In this document: in pieces, positions 23,718-34,342 of the stretch
How the letters are laid out: the number at the start of each line of letters is the position of its first letter
Position numbering within the stretch: position 1 is the first letter of the stretch
Source of the DNA: Taxillus chinensis
Lineage: Eukaryota > Streptophyta > Magnoliopsida > Santalales > Loranthaceae
DNA: 64,000 nt
NCBI GenBank assembly: GCA_023512835.1
Contig: CM042084.1
Coordinates: 52,677,531 to 52,741,530 of the forward strand
Direction of reading: 5' to 3'
Program-made: the position numbers and the translations under genes
The notes under the pieces: model-generated
What the model was told of the DNA's origin: nothing
Seen by the model: the letters and a program-made list of their open reading frames with translations, nothing else
Databases searched by the model: none

Positions 23718-24907
23718 ATGCCACCGAGGAGAGCGACGCGTGCATCCGGGGCAGTGGCTGATGAGTCATCTGCCCATGAGGGTCCAGGTGCAGGGCAGCC
23801 CGCTGGAGGGAATGCGCTGTTGTTGGCACAGCTGTAAGAGGGCATCCGACAGGAAGTCTAAGAGCTAAGGGAGGGTATCCGGCAAGAGGTTCGGGAGGAA
23901 GTGTGCCGTAAGATGGCAGCATAGCATGTGGTGTCACCACCATCACTAGTGGGGGAGTTACCTCATAAGCGTGAGAGTCCGCTGGATGGCGTGCCGATTC
24001 ATCATGTGGAAGATGATGTGGTGACGAGGTTCCAAAGGGAACAACCACCGAGATTCAAGGGAGAAGTGGATCCAGTGGTGGTTGAGCACTGGTTGAGGTA
24101 GATTGAGCATGTGTTTTCCTTTCTCCTACCCCGGGAGGAGGATAAGGTGAGGTTGGCCATTCGGTAGCTAGAGAGGAATGCCTTGGAGTGGTGACAGTGT
24201 GTAGCGGGAAGTCGTGCAGTGCAATTCATGTTGTGTGAGGAGTTCTTATAGCTCTTCCGTGATGAGTTCTTCCACGAGTCATTGAGGTGGCAAAAGAGGG
24301 AGGAATTCGGCAGCTTGAGGCAAGGATTGAGGACAGTGCCTGAGTATGAGCGGAAGTTCCAGAGCTTGAGTAGATTTGCTCCCGAGACTGTGGTGAGAGA
24401 GGACCTGAAGGCCCACAAGTTTACCTTGGGTCTCCGGCCAGCCCTTAGGCAGAGGGTGGCGATACTGCAGTTGATGACCTATGCTGAGGTTATTGAGACA
24501 ACTCATATAGCTGAGAGGGAGCTGTATGATGGGAGGCTGGCCCATCAAGGTCGTTAGTTGCAGGGTGGGTCTGACCGTGATTCAGGGTCCAAGAGGCCCA
24601 AGACTAAGGAGAGAGGTAGCAGTTCCTTCCGCAGCAGGGCCATTTCAAGAGGGAGTGTCCCAAGAAGGACTTGCAATGCAAGAGCTGTGGACGAGAGGGT
24701 CATTTGAGCCAGGTTTGCAGGATTAGCAACAGGGGAGCAGGAGGCATGACATCCAGCATGAGGAGTGATGCTAGTTTTCGTGCACCAGCAGAGAGACCAG
24801 CTCATCAGTGGCAGGCTAGTTAGTCAGGATCTAGCCAGTCCCGACCTTAGGGGAGGCCAGAGCGACAACAAACTGATATTGGAGGCAGTCAGGGCGAAAA
24901 CCGTTCA
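23718..24907 (+). pseudogene. Gag of Tekay element C, decayed
   Basis: The ATG at 23718 begins MPPRRATRASGAVADESSAH, nearly identical to the intact start of element B gag at 57915, which supports this start. The reading runs through the capsid-like retrotransposon gag domain (EDDVVTRFQREQPPRFKGE, then WQKREEFGSLRQGLRTVPEYE and LKAHKFTLGLRP) and reaches a CCHC zinc knuckle remnant, CKSCGREGHLSQVC, near 24678. At least seven in-frame stops lie between 23837 and 24254. Compared with element B, most stand where B has Gln (CAA/CAG to TAA/TAG) or Trp. There is also at least one frameshift after about 24555. It cannot make a full Gag. Confidence 0.9.
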
Positions 24908-26418
24908 GTGAGTGAGCTGACCAGTGGCACAGGCCAGGGGAGGGTGTTTGCGTTGAATGCAACACCTCAGGAGGAGGGTGAGCTACCACCTCTACCAACG
25001 GAGGGTGGGGCAGGACCATCAGTGGTTAGAGGTATCCTTTTGATCTCTCGTATGCTTGTTTCCGTTCTCTTTGATATGGGTGCATCTTGTTCATTTGTTG
25101 CTGAGCTTGTGATTGATGGCTTGGGATTAGCATGTGTTGAGGCAGAGAGACCCCTAGTTATTAAGTCTCCAGTGGGTGGTATGCTTGAGGTGCAGCGTGT
25201 TTGTCATGACCATGTGCTAACCATAAGGGATGTGGAGCTTAGTTTTGCTTTGTATGTGATGCCATTGAGGACGTTTGACCTGATCTTGGGTATGGATTGA
25301 CTTATGGCTTTCTAGGCCAAGATAGATTGTTATCGGCGGCGTGTGTCATTCGTGTCACTTGTAGGGATTTCTTGCATCTGCAGGGGGAGTGGGATCGTGA
25401 GGCGAGTCGAGCTGGGCCAGTGTTGGACCAGTGGGGTGTCATTACCCACAGGTTGGCAACCCTAACCTTTGCGGAGGAGGAAAAAGTGGAAAAGAGGGTG
25501 TGGCCAGCGGTTGTTGACCAGTTTCAGGATGTCTTTCCTGAGGGGTTGAAGAGTTTACCACCTAAGAGGAGTGTGGAGTTCACCATTGAGTTAGTACCGG
25601 GGATTGGTCCGATTTCCCAAGTGGCTTATCGTATGGGGCCAGCTGAGTTGAGGGAGCTTCAGAGGCAGATAGAGGAGTTAGCGGGCCAAGGATATATTAG
25701 ACCGAGTACCTCACCCTGGGGTGCTCCGGTGCTCTTTGCAAAGAAGGCGGATGGTACGCTTCGCCTTTGCATTGACTACAGGAAGGTAAATTTGGTGACT
25801 GTGAAGAACAAGTATCCATTACCTCGGATAGATGACTTGTTTGATCAGTTGAGTGGGGCCCAGTAGTTTTCCAAGATAGATCTGCGGTCGGGGTACCACC
25901 AGTTGAGGGTTAGAGATGAGGACATCCCTAAGACTGCTTTTCGGTGCCGGTATGGGCATTATGAGTGGGTGGTGATGCCTTTTGGGCTCACTAATGCACC
26001 AGCAATGTTCATGCATCTGATCAACCAGGTTTTTGCTATATACTTGGATTCTTTTGCAATTGTGTTCATTAATGATATTTTGGTGTATTTCAAGACCGAG
26101 AGGGAGCATGGGACCAGCAATTGTATGCTAAGTTTAGCAAATGTGAGTTTTGGATGCAGGAGGTTCATTTCCTTGGACATGTAGTGTCAGCTAGGGGAGT
26201 CAGAGTGGACCCAGCTAAGATTAAGGCTGTGTCATCATGGAAGAGGCCAACCAATGTTTTCGAGATTCGTAGCTTTCTTGGATTGACAGGTTATTATCAG
26301 TTGTTTTGTCGAGGGATTCTTTCGTTTGGCAGCTCCTATGACGGCGTTGACCCAAAAGGGGGTGAAGTTTGAGTGGATTGACAAGTGTTAACATGCATTT
26401 GAGGCTCTCAAAACCCGT
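24908..26418 (+). pseudogene. Protease and reverse transcriptase of Tekay element C, decayed
   Basis: A retropepsin-like domain spans 25020-25300. Its active-site triad reads D-M-G-A-S instead of D-T-G-A-S, and it ends LILGMD followed by TGA (25298-25300) where Trp is expected. After a frameshift near 25350, RT starts ([14 protein letters not shown], then [17 protein letters not shown] at about 25736). A TAG at 25864-25866 replaces the Trp before [13 protein letters not shown]. The RT catalytic box reads F-I-N-D: the first Asp codon is AAT at 26071-26073. A second frameshift lies near 26110, and the thumb/connection part ([25 protein letters not shown]) ends in further shifts near 26320. Protease and polymerase are both inactive as read. 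Confidence 0.92.
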
Positions 26419-26841
26419 TTGACCATTGCACATGTGTTGAGGTTACCTAGGGAGGACATCCCATATGAGGTGTATTGTGATGCGTCCAGGATTGGTTTGG
26501 GGTGTGTGCTTATGCAGGAGCATAGTGTGATAGCTTATGGGTTGAGACAGTTGAAACCACATGAGCAGAGTTATCCTACTTATGATCTTGAATTGGCGGC
26601 TGTTATATTTGCTTTGAAGAGTTGGCAACATTATCTGTTGGGGGAAAAGTTTGTGGTGTTCTCAGACCACAAGAGCCTTCAATATATTTTTACTCAGAAG
26701 GACTTGAATTTGAGGCAGAGGAGATGGGTGGAGTATTTGCAGACCTTTGACTTTACTTTTGCCTATACCTCAAGCAAGGGCAATGTCGTGGCTGATGCGT
26801 TGAGCAGGAAAGGGAAAGCTGAGGTGGCAGTGAGAGAGTAA
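26419..26841 (+). pseudogene. RNase H of Tekay element C
   Basis: About 140 codons are open and clearly the Ty3/gypsy RNase [17 protein letters not shown] (catalytic Asp), [22 protein letters not shown] (Glu), [14 protein letters not shown] (Asp) and [10 protein letters not shown] (Asp). All four acidic positions are present. The reading begins after a break in the RT connection and ends at a stop (26839-26841) where element A continues, so the domain is intact only as a fragment of a dead polyprotein. Confidence 0.9.
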
Positions 26842-26844
26842 AAG

Positions 26845-28321
26845 TTGATGGAGCAGTTGGCGATGTTGCAGTTGCAGCCTATTGCTCGTGATGGTGGGAC
26901 AGTCCTGAGTCCTATTGTTGTTGTGCCTGAGTTGTACCAACGAGTCTGGGAGGGACAGTTGGGTGATAATAAGTGTGAGGTTCTCCATGCCCATATTGTG
27001 GCTAATGAGCTATCTGAGGATTGGATAGAAGGTCTTGAGCATGAGTTGTCTTTTCAGGGGTGGCTAGTAGTGGCTTCGTCTCTCCGGGATGAGGTGATAA
27101 GGGATTTCCATCAGTCTAGAATTGCTGTGCAACTAGGAGGTACGAAGATGTACCATGCACTTCGGAGGCATTTTTGGTGGCCTGGGATGAAACGTGATGT
27201 GGCTGCATTTGTTTTGAGCTGGTTCACTTGTCGCAGTGAAAATCGAGCACCAGCGGCCAACAGGTATGTTGTAACCGTTGCCCATAGCAGAGTAGAAGTG
27301 GGATCACATAGCAATGGATTTTGTGATTGGCCTTCCACCCACCATTGGGAGGAAAGACATAATATGGGTGATTGTGGATCGGCTAACGAAGTCGGCCCAT
27401 TTTCTCTCCATTCGAGAGCGGGATTCCATTGGGGCATTGAGTCAGCTTTATGTGAACGAGATTGTAAGATTGCATGGGGTACCATCGTCGATTTTGTCCG
27501 ACAGAGATTCGCGGTTCACCTCTCTTTTTTGGGTAGGCTTGTAAGAGGCTATGGGGACAAAGCTTAGCTTGAATACAGCTTTTCACCCTGAGACTGATGG
27601 TCATACAGAGAGGACGAATCAGACAATGGAGCACATGTTGCGGGCCTGTGTGCTAGATTTTGGGGGTTCGTGGGCAACTCACCTTCCTTTGGTGGAGTTT
27701 GCCTACAATAATAGTTATTAGGCCTTCATTGGGATGACTCCTTTTGAAGCGTTGTATGGGAGGCCGTGTCGATCACCTTTGTGTTGGGTTGAGGTAGGAG
27801 AGGCAGCTCTCTTGGGACCACAGTTGGTTCAAGAGGCTACTGAGAAGGTCAAGTTGATTCGTCAGCGCTTGTTATCAGCTCAGAGTCGCCAGAAATCTTA
27901 TGCAGATCAGCGGCGGCGACCTTTGGAATTTTCTGTAGGAGATCATGTGTTCCTCTGTGTTCCTCCATGTTGTGGGCATCGGCGGTTTGGGAGAGATTCC
28001 AAGTTATCTCCGTGGTTTATTGGTCCTTTTGAGGTTATAGCTCGTGTGGGGCCAGTGGCCTACCGGTTAGCGTTGCCACCGCGATTGAGTTGGATACACA
28101 ATGTGTTCCATGTGTCCCAGTTGAGGAGGTATCATCCTGACCCAACTTATGTGATTGACTGTGGGATATTGGATATTGAAGATGACATATTTGTCGTTGA
28201 GGTTCCTATCCGGATATTAGATCGACGGGAGAAGCTTTTGCGTGGTCGCGCTATTCCATTGGTTCACTTACTGTGGCAGCAAGTGGCATTGAGGAGGAGA
28301 CATGGGAACGTGAGTCCATGA
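26845..28321 (+). pseudogene. Integrase and damaged chromodomain of Tekay element C
   Basis: The N-terminal zinc-finger region (26845-27250) has FHQSRIAVQLGGTKMYHALR, where element A has a second zinc-binding His (AVHPGG), and the final Cys pair is disturbed (WFTCRSEN). After a frameshift near 27250 the catalytic core reads [10 protein letters not shown] and [11 protein letters not shown], two catalytic Asp. A stop and frameshift follow at about 27543. The third acidic residue lies in [13 protein letters not shown]. From 27734 the frame is open to 28321: YGRPCRSPLCWVE, the GPFEVI...[14 protein letters not shown] region, then a C-terminal chromodomain start (ILDRREKLLRGRAIPLVHLLW) that runs out as RRRHGNVSP instead of the Trp-Glu segment seen in element A. 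The chromodomain, which binds histone marks and guides integration in chromoviruses, is truncated. Confidence 0.9.
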
Positions 28322-28714
28322 TGCATGAGTAGCACTCGGAATTGTTCGAGGACGAATAATCTTGAGGGAGGGAGGTGGCTTTTGGTCAATAGATAGTGAT
28401 GTGGTTTCCTATGCTAGTTGTTTTTGATGTGTTATGTATTGTTCTTTTGAGACAGGTATTTGTATTTCAGATGTGTATTTGAGACATGAGGATATGTGTT
28501 ATATGCATTGTTTGATGGTGATTGAATATGCCCTGCTATTTCATTGTGATAGAAACATGTGTGCTTTGTTGAGTCCTGTCGTGTGATATGTGATGTGTGT
28601 GCAATGTATGATCCATGTGGTTATGCAAATGGGTTGCATATGTTTGTTATTCCTTGCGGTTCTAGTTAGCATGTTGTTTCTTTTCGAGGATGAAAAGTCT
28701 TAAAGGGGAAAGGA
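28322..28714 (+). other. 3' untranslated region and polypurine tracts of element C
   Basis: Two copies of TTCGAGGA(C/T)GAA, each followed by a purine run: 28345-28356 with GAGGGAGGGAGGTGG (28364-28378), and 28683-28694 with AAAGGGGAAAGGA (28702-28714). The second directly abuts the LTR start and is the genuine polypurine tract. Confidence 0.8.
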
Positions 28715-29300
28715 TGTAACGACCCGTGTTTGAGATTAGAAGAGTTAGCCATTTGTGTTGGGGCAAGGACTATGAAGACCCGAGTGTTAGTCCGGATCAG
28801 TGGGAAGTTAGTCCAAATCAGTGGGAAGTTAATCCGAATCAGTAGAAAGTTAGTCCGGATCAGTGTTAGTCTGGATCAGTGGGAAGTTGATCCGGATCAG
28901 AGGGAAGTTAGTCCAGATCCGTGGGAAGCAAATCCAGAGCATTGTGGTCAAATCCGGAGCATTGTGGTCTAGTCCAGATCTTCTCTTCAAACGGAGTAAG
29001 GATCTGAGGGAACTTTTCATACGGAGTAAGGATCCGAGGGAACTCTTCATACAGAGTAAGAATCCGAGGGAACTTTTCATACGGAGTAAGGATCCGAGCG
29101 ATCCCTTAGCACGGAACACGCCTTAGTAGCCCGGAGTAGTCTGTGGCATTCTTAACCTGGATTGAGTCGCAGCATTAGTAGTCCGGAGTAGCGGAGGTTA
29201 ACACGAAGTCGACGCATCTTGGGCCACGTTGGCCTTAGGTAGTGTGTTGTCTTTGCTATATATATATTCTGTATTTCTGAGAAAGGGAACCTTAGCCGCC

Positions 29301-29396
<96 letters not shown>

Positions 29397-29979
29397 GGTG
29401 CGTTCGTTGCCACTGCGTTCTTGGAGAGACGCCTTTAGAGAGGAGCAAGGAAGATCTTCCGATTCCAAACCTTAATGCAACCGAATTCGAGGTAGGGATT
29501 CTGTACCCTCAAAACTTATTCCAGGGTTGGGCCTTGGAATTGCTGATTGATGTATATGTAAATTCATATAGGTGTGATCTCTTATATGAATGTTGGCCTT
29601 TATTGGCATGTTATGCTTGTGTATGTTGATGAGTCTAGGGTCAGTGGGGCTTAAGGGCTCGTGTGGTGGTGTGGTCGTGTTCGCGTGTATTACTATCGCG
29701 GTAGAATCTCGTGGGAAAACTAAGAAACTATAGGAGGGTTGTGGTTGGAAATTTATTATGTGAACTTGACCTTATTGTGGCTTGTGTAATGGGTGTTGAG
29801 TACATGTGTTATTGATGTGTTGTGGATATGCATTATTATGTTATGCTTGTAAGTGTGCTATGTGGAATTGTGGAGCTTGTATGGTCGTGGTTGTGATAGC
29901 CTTGTGGTGTGGAGCCCGTATGGCTATGGTTGTGATAGCCTGTGTGGCTGTGGAGCCTGTGTGACTGTGGCTATGGTTG
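28715..29979 (+). repeat. 3' LTR of Tekay element C, truncated
   Basis: It starts TGTAACGACCC and follows the 5' LTR through the CCGGATCAGT repeats, CGGAGTAAGGATCC repeats, TATATATA box, GA tract (29304-29391) and TGTGGCTGTGG region. It stops at CTATGGTTG (29979), where an inverted A LTR begins. The remaining roughly 480 bases of this LTR are not found anywhere to the right in the window. Confidence 0.9.
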
Positions 29980-30428
29980 TGTCACGCACCCAAATTCCAT
30001 GAAACCCAGAACCAGGAACATGACTTTCCCTTGCCCGCACCCAAAACGTCAAGGGATTGGTGACTAACACCAATAAGAGACTACACCGCGGGTGCTGTCT
30101 CAAACATGCAACCATGTACAGTCATACATCAAGGGTAATCCTGTATATTCCTATATATCATCACGCATACAATAAGTCAAACAGTCATCCAAACATCACA
30201 TCACAAACAGTATGCAAATACAACTGTCCACGGACCCATGTCCGAGATACAATACACAACAATACAGAATACAATACTGTATCATATATCAGAGTAGTGG
30301 GCATGTCCTTCTGGAAGAAAGTCCTCCCCTAGTCTCGGGTCACACTTGGAAAGGAGAAATAACAAGTAGGGGTGAGCAACAAGCTTAGTAGGTGACCCTA
30401 ATACTCCACATCATGCAAACATACAAGT
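29980..30428 (-). repeat. Inverted terminal fragment of a Tekay A LTR
   Basis: TGTCACGCACCCAAATTCC... is the reverse complement of the last ~445 bases of the A LTR (32313-32756). It breaks off at ACATACAAGTT (30428), where an LTR start in the opposite orientation begins. Confidence 0.9.
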
Positions 30429-30498
30429 TTGTAAAGACTCGTATTTGGGTAGTGTTGAGAATGCAACACTACCTGGACGGTAGTGTTGTCATCGATGT
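30429..30498 (+). repeat. 70-bp partial copy of the A LTR start
   Basis: TGTAAAGACTCGTATTTGGG, then AATGCAAC, CTGGACGGTAGTGT and ATCGATG. This is the first ~88 bases of the A LTR with an internal ~18-base loss, standing immediately before the complete 5' LTR. Confidence 0.85.
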
Positions 30499-32756
30499 TG
30501 TAAAGACTTATATTTGGGTTGTTTTGAGAGATAGTCATTCTATAGGAATGCAACTATCTGGACGGTAGTGTAATCGTCGATGTGAGCATTTTGACTGTAC
30601 TTGGGCCCGATTCCGAGTCGGGGCCCTGTTTGACCCGATTGTTGACTTTTCGGGGTTTATTGGTTGACTTTGCGTTTGGGCAGTCATTTGGGTGTAATAA
30701 TATCTGAACAGTATTGTGCTCATCATTTCGAGCGTTTTGACAGTAATTGGGCTCAATTTGGAGTTCGTGACCTCGGGAGGTCAATTATTGCGTTCGGATC
30801 AATTATTGCTGGGAGGCCAATTATTGGCAACAGTATATATATAATTAAGAACTGCCTTATCTATTTAATTGCCAATTATTGGTGCGTGCGTGTTTGAGCA
30901 AGAGAGAGAGAGAAGGTGAAGAGCGTGAAGAGCTTTCTTGGCGATTTTGGGGCGATTGGAGCTCGTGGATCGCAAATAATCTTCCAGGTGGGTGTCCTTG
31001 AACCTCTTATCTCGATTTTGTCTTGGAATATGCGTGAAATTATCATGAATTATGAATTTGAGCATGAACCCTAAGTTTTGGGGGAAACCCAATTTTGGGG
31101 TTAGATATGATGATTTAGCATAAAATCTGTGGTTAAGAATTGATTTATATCAGTTTGGGTACGTAATTTGGTACTCTGTTTAGTAAAACGCGTGTTTGTG
31201 AGTGCCTGGGGGGTTGCTGGGTTGATTCCAGACGAAAACCAGGGCAAAAACGATGATGAACAGTACCCTGGGCGAACTGTAAGGTCAAAGTTCGTAGTCA
31301 GCAGCTATGGAGTCAGCAGCTTCGTTAGTCCGGATCAGTAGTCCGGAGGAGTTAGTCCGGATCAGTAGTCCAGAGGAGTTAGTCCAGATCAGTAGTCTGG
31401 AGGAGTTAGTCCGGATCAGTAATCGGGAGGAGTTAGTCCGGATCAATTGTCCGAAGTAGTTAGTCCGGATCAGTAGTCCGGATCAGGGGAGCAGTGATCT
31501 GTAGCATCAGTCCGTAGCATCAAATCCGCAACAGTGTTCCGCAGTAGTGCAACTGCACTGCACTGGACATTTACATTGTAAACCATTATGCCTCAAATAC
31601 TATACTTAAGTTACAATGTAAATAACGAAATACCCCCCATTTGGATTCAAAGAAAAATACTAGAAAAGTTAATTCCCACTCTTTCAAAATGTGAAAATTG
31701 GGTTTTAGTGTAAAATCTCGGAAAAACCCAAAAGTTCGTAGTGGTGAATTTTTGGAAAGTGGGGTTAGACATCTCAGGAAAATCCCCAAAAATCAGATTA
31801 TCTTATTTATGATATGGGAACCCAATGCCGGGACTTTTGATTTCAAGAAAATAGCTGATATGGGTACTTCCTTCGTAACTTAAGGATTGAGGAATTACTT
31901 GTGAAGATTGGCTACAGTTCGAAAGGAAATGTTGAGAATGACATGCCATACTCATGTTAGTATGTTGGTGTGAGGTATTGGGGCATGGACTCCGTGACTT
32001 GTTTGGGTTCTCACCGTGATGCACCGGTGGTGCTATGTGGTTGACGTGGCAGGCATATGCACCGATGGCAGGCCTGTGTGGCGACTGTGGCCGGGCATAT
32101 TGCGCTGTGGACAGGCTAAGGCCTGAGTTGAGCCGTTGAGCTCGTGGAGCTAGGGCTGAGTGCCCTGAGCTGGGATCCCATGGAGGATCGTGGACAAGTT
32201 GTCCTGTGTGAGCAGGCTAGGTCCTGATGTTTGTTTGTAGGCTGAGTCCTGATGATTGTGCACACTACACAGTGCACGAGTACACAGAGCATGTAATATA
32301 GACTTGTATGTCTGCATGATGTGGAGTGTTGGGGTCACCTACTGAGCTTGTCGCTCACCCCTACTTGTTGTTTACCTTTTTCAGGTGTGACCTGAGACTA
32401 GTGGAGGACTTTCTTCCAGGAGGACGTGCCCACTACTCTGATTTATGATACAGTACTGTATTCTGTATTGTGTATTGTATTATGTTTGTATCCCGGACAT
32501 GGGTCCGTGGACAGTTATATTTGCATATTGTTTGTGATGTGATGTCTGTATGTTGTTTGACTTATTGTATGCATGATGATGTATGGGAAAGTACAGGATT
32601 ACCCTTGATGTATGATCGTACAGGGTTGCATATTTGAGATAGCACCCGCGGTGTAGTCTCTATTGGTGCTAGTCACCAACCCCTTGACCTTTCGGGTGCG
32701 GGCAAGGGGAAGTCATGTTCCTAGTTCCGGGTTCCCTGGAATTTGGGGGCGTGACA
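30499..32756 (+). repeat. 5' LTR of complete Tekay element A
   Basis: TGTAAAGACTT...GGGGGCGTGACA, 2258 bases, matching the 3' LTR (38270-40590) almost throughout. By eye they differ by scattered substitutions and a few indels, such as an 18-base difference near 30786. Parts in order: ATCTGGACGGTAGT start; TATATATA box at about 30834-30842; GA-rich leader (30901-30916); AGTCCGGATCAGTAGTCCGG repeats (31325-31490); hairpin (31569-31623); GGACGTGCCCACTACTCTG near 32422; and an end block GTGCGGGCAAGGGGAAGTCATG. Confidence 0.95.
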
Positions 32757-32759
32757 AGT

Positions 32760-32772
32760 TGGTATCGAGCAT
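32760..32772 (+). other. Primer binding site of Tekay element A
   Basis: TGGTATCGAGCAT, three bases after the LTR. Against TGGTATCAGAGCA (initiator tRNA-Met complement) one A is missing, which would weaken priming. Confidence 0.85.
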
Positions 32773-33033
32773 GGTCTAGTGGACCTAGGTTAGTGAGGGG
32801 TGGTTAATTGATTCCATGTGACTTGGGAAACCGTAGGGAGGGCGCCCGATCAACGCAGTCCTTACATGTGTTCTAAGTTATTTTGGTGTCGATTAGATCG
32901 TCCTAGGAGCATACATGGGGTGCATTTCTAGTGGTATGATTGTGTGCACATAGGGCACTAGATTGTCTTTGTTTGTGATATGATTGCATTTGGTGCTAGG
33001 ATGGCACGTGGCCGTGAGAGCCAGGACTCGATT

Positions 33034-33149
33034 GTGGTGTGCCCTAAGGGGTGACACGATGCTATATGCATGGTTGTGGACCTACGGGTCATGTGGTGTA
33101 CCCTGAGGGGTGACACGATGCTATATGCATGGTATGGACCTACGGGTCC
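33034..33149 (+). repeat. Two-copy 59-bp direct repeat in the leader of element A
   Basis: GTGGTGTGCCCTAAGGGGTG...GACCTACGGGTCAT is followed at once by a near-identical second unit. The leader 32773-33247 otherwise shows no open frame of note. Confidence 0.85.
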
Positions 33150-33247
33150 TGTGGTGAGAACCTACAAGTCGGTTGTGCCTTTGATGGTCGTTTGTCTGCG
33201 AGCTGCTAGTATTGATCGTTTGATTGTTTGTTGTTGTGGCCAGTGTG

Positions 33248-34342
33248 ATGGCACCACCGAGGAGAGTTGTCCGAGGCCAGGGTCCGGCAGAGGAGCCCAC
33301 GATAGAGTCGGGGTACCAGGGGCAGCAGAGCCCGCAGCAGAGATCGTCAGCTCCCGTTGTGGGGCCTGATTTGGCTCAGGTGTTGATTCAGTTGCAAGAG
33401 GCCATGCAGGGTATGCAGGGCTCGATGAGGGATATGGCTAGAGAGGTGGATGAACTGAAGAGGCAACAGCAGCCTCAGCAGCCACCACAGCCTCAGCAGC
33501 AGGAGGCGAGGATGGTGCAGGATGTGCACCAGTAGGAGGTCGTGATAGAGCCATCACGACGAGGAGTGGACTGGGCTGCGCAGTTTTTGAAACACGCACC
33601 CAGGACTTTTGAGGATGGTTCGCGGCCAGAGGTAGCCGAGGACTGGATTAGATGGACAGAGGATATCTTTGATATGATCGGGGTGCCAGATGAGGAGAGA
33701 GTGCGCGTGGCGACGCACTATCTGTTGGGTATCCCACGCAGGTGGTGGGAATTCACTAGAGTTGTCCATGGCAGTCAGATGAGTTGGAGAGAGTTCGTTG
33801 AGCGCTTCTTTGGGGAGTATTTTCCCAGCTCGTTGCAGTATGCTCGACGGAGATAGTATTATGAGCTTCAGCAGGGTGGCCAGACGGTGGGTGAGTATGT
33901 GCAAGCCTTCACAGATTTAGGGCGGTTTGCTCTTGAGGCTTGGGAAAAGGAAGGCCGGAAGATGCAGGACTTCATTCAGGGCTTGAGGCCATCTCTGAAA
34001 AGACAGCTAGAACCGATGCAGTTGACCAGCTACCGGGAGGCGGTCGACAAGGCGCTCATTATTGAGCGAGGTCAGGATCAGGTGAGAGCCCAGAGGCCGG
34101 GCGGTTCAGCAGGTTCGGGCAAGAAGAGACAGAGTGGGGAGAGCAGTGCTGCTCAGCTTGAGAGGAGGCAGGTGCAGAGGGTTTCCAGCCAAACAGTGGG
34201 ACCCCGTGAGAGTTCAGCCAGCAGGAGACCAGGTACCTGTTGGAGTTGTGGTTTGACCGGGCATGTATCGAGAGACTGCCCAAGGAAAAAGATGACCTGT
34301 TTCCGATGCGGGAAAGTAGGGCATGGAGCTAGGGAATGTGTT
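33248..34342 (+). pseudogene. Gag of Tekay element A (two stop codons)
   Basis: The ATG at 33248 starts MAPPRRVVRG, similar to the start of gag in elements B and C, and is in frame with everything to 35842. A Gln/Pro-rich N-terminus (residues ~25-95) leads to the capsid-like gag domain ([65 protein letters not shown]). Two CCHC zinc knuckles close it: [14 protein letters not shown] (34238-34279) and [14 protein letters not shown] (34298-34339), for binding element RNA. Two TAG stops interrupt the otherwise open frame, at 33533-33535 and 33854-33856. Both are best read as CAG to TAG changes, since the flanking frame is undisturbed. This is the best preserved gag of the window besides the partial B copy. 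Confidence 0.93.

Noticed and set aside
23434..24048. 204-codon minus-strand frame
   Set aside because: Antisense to the decayed gag of element C; no family resemblance. The same applies to minus-strand frames at 57739-58675 opposite gag of element B.
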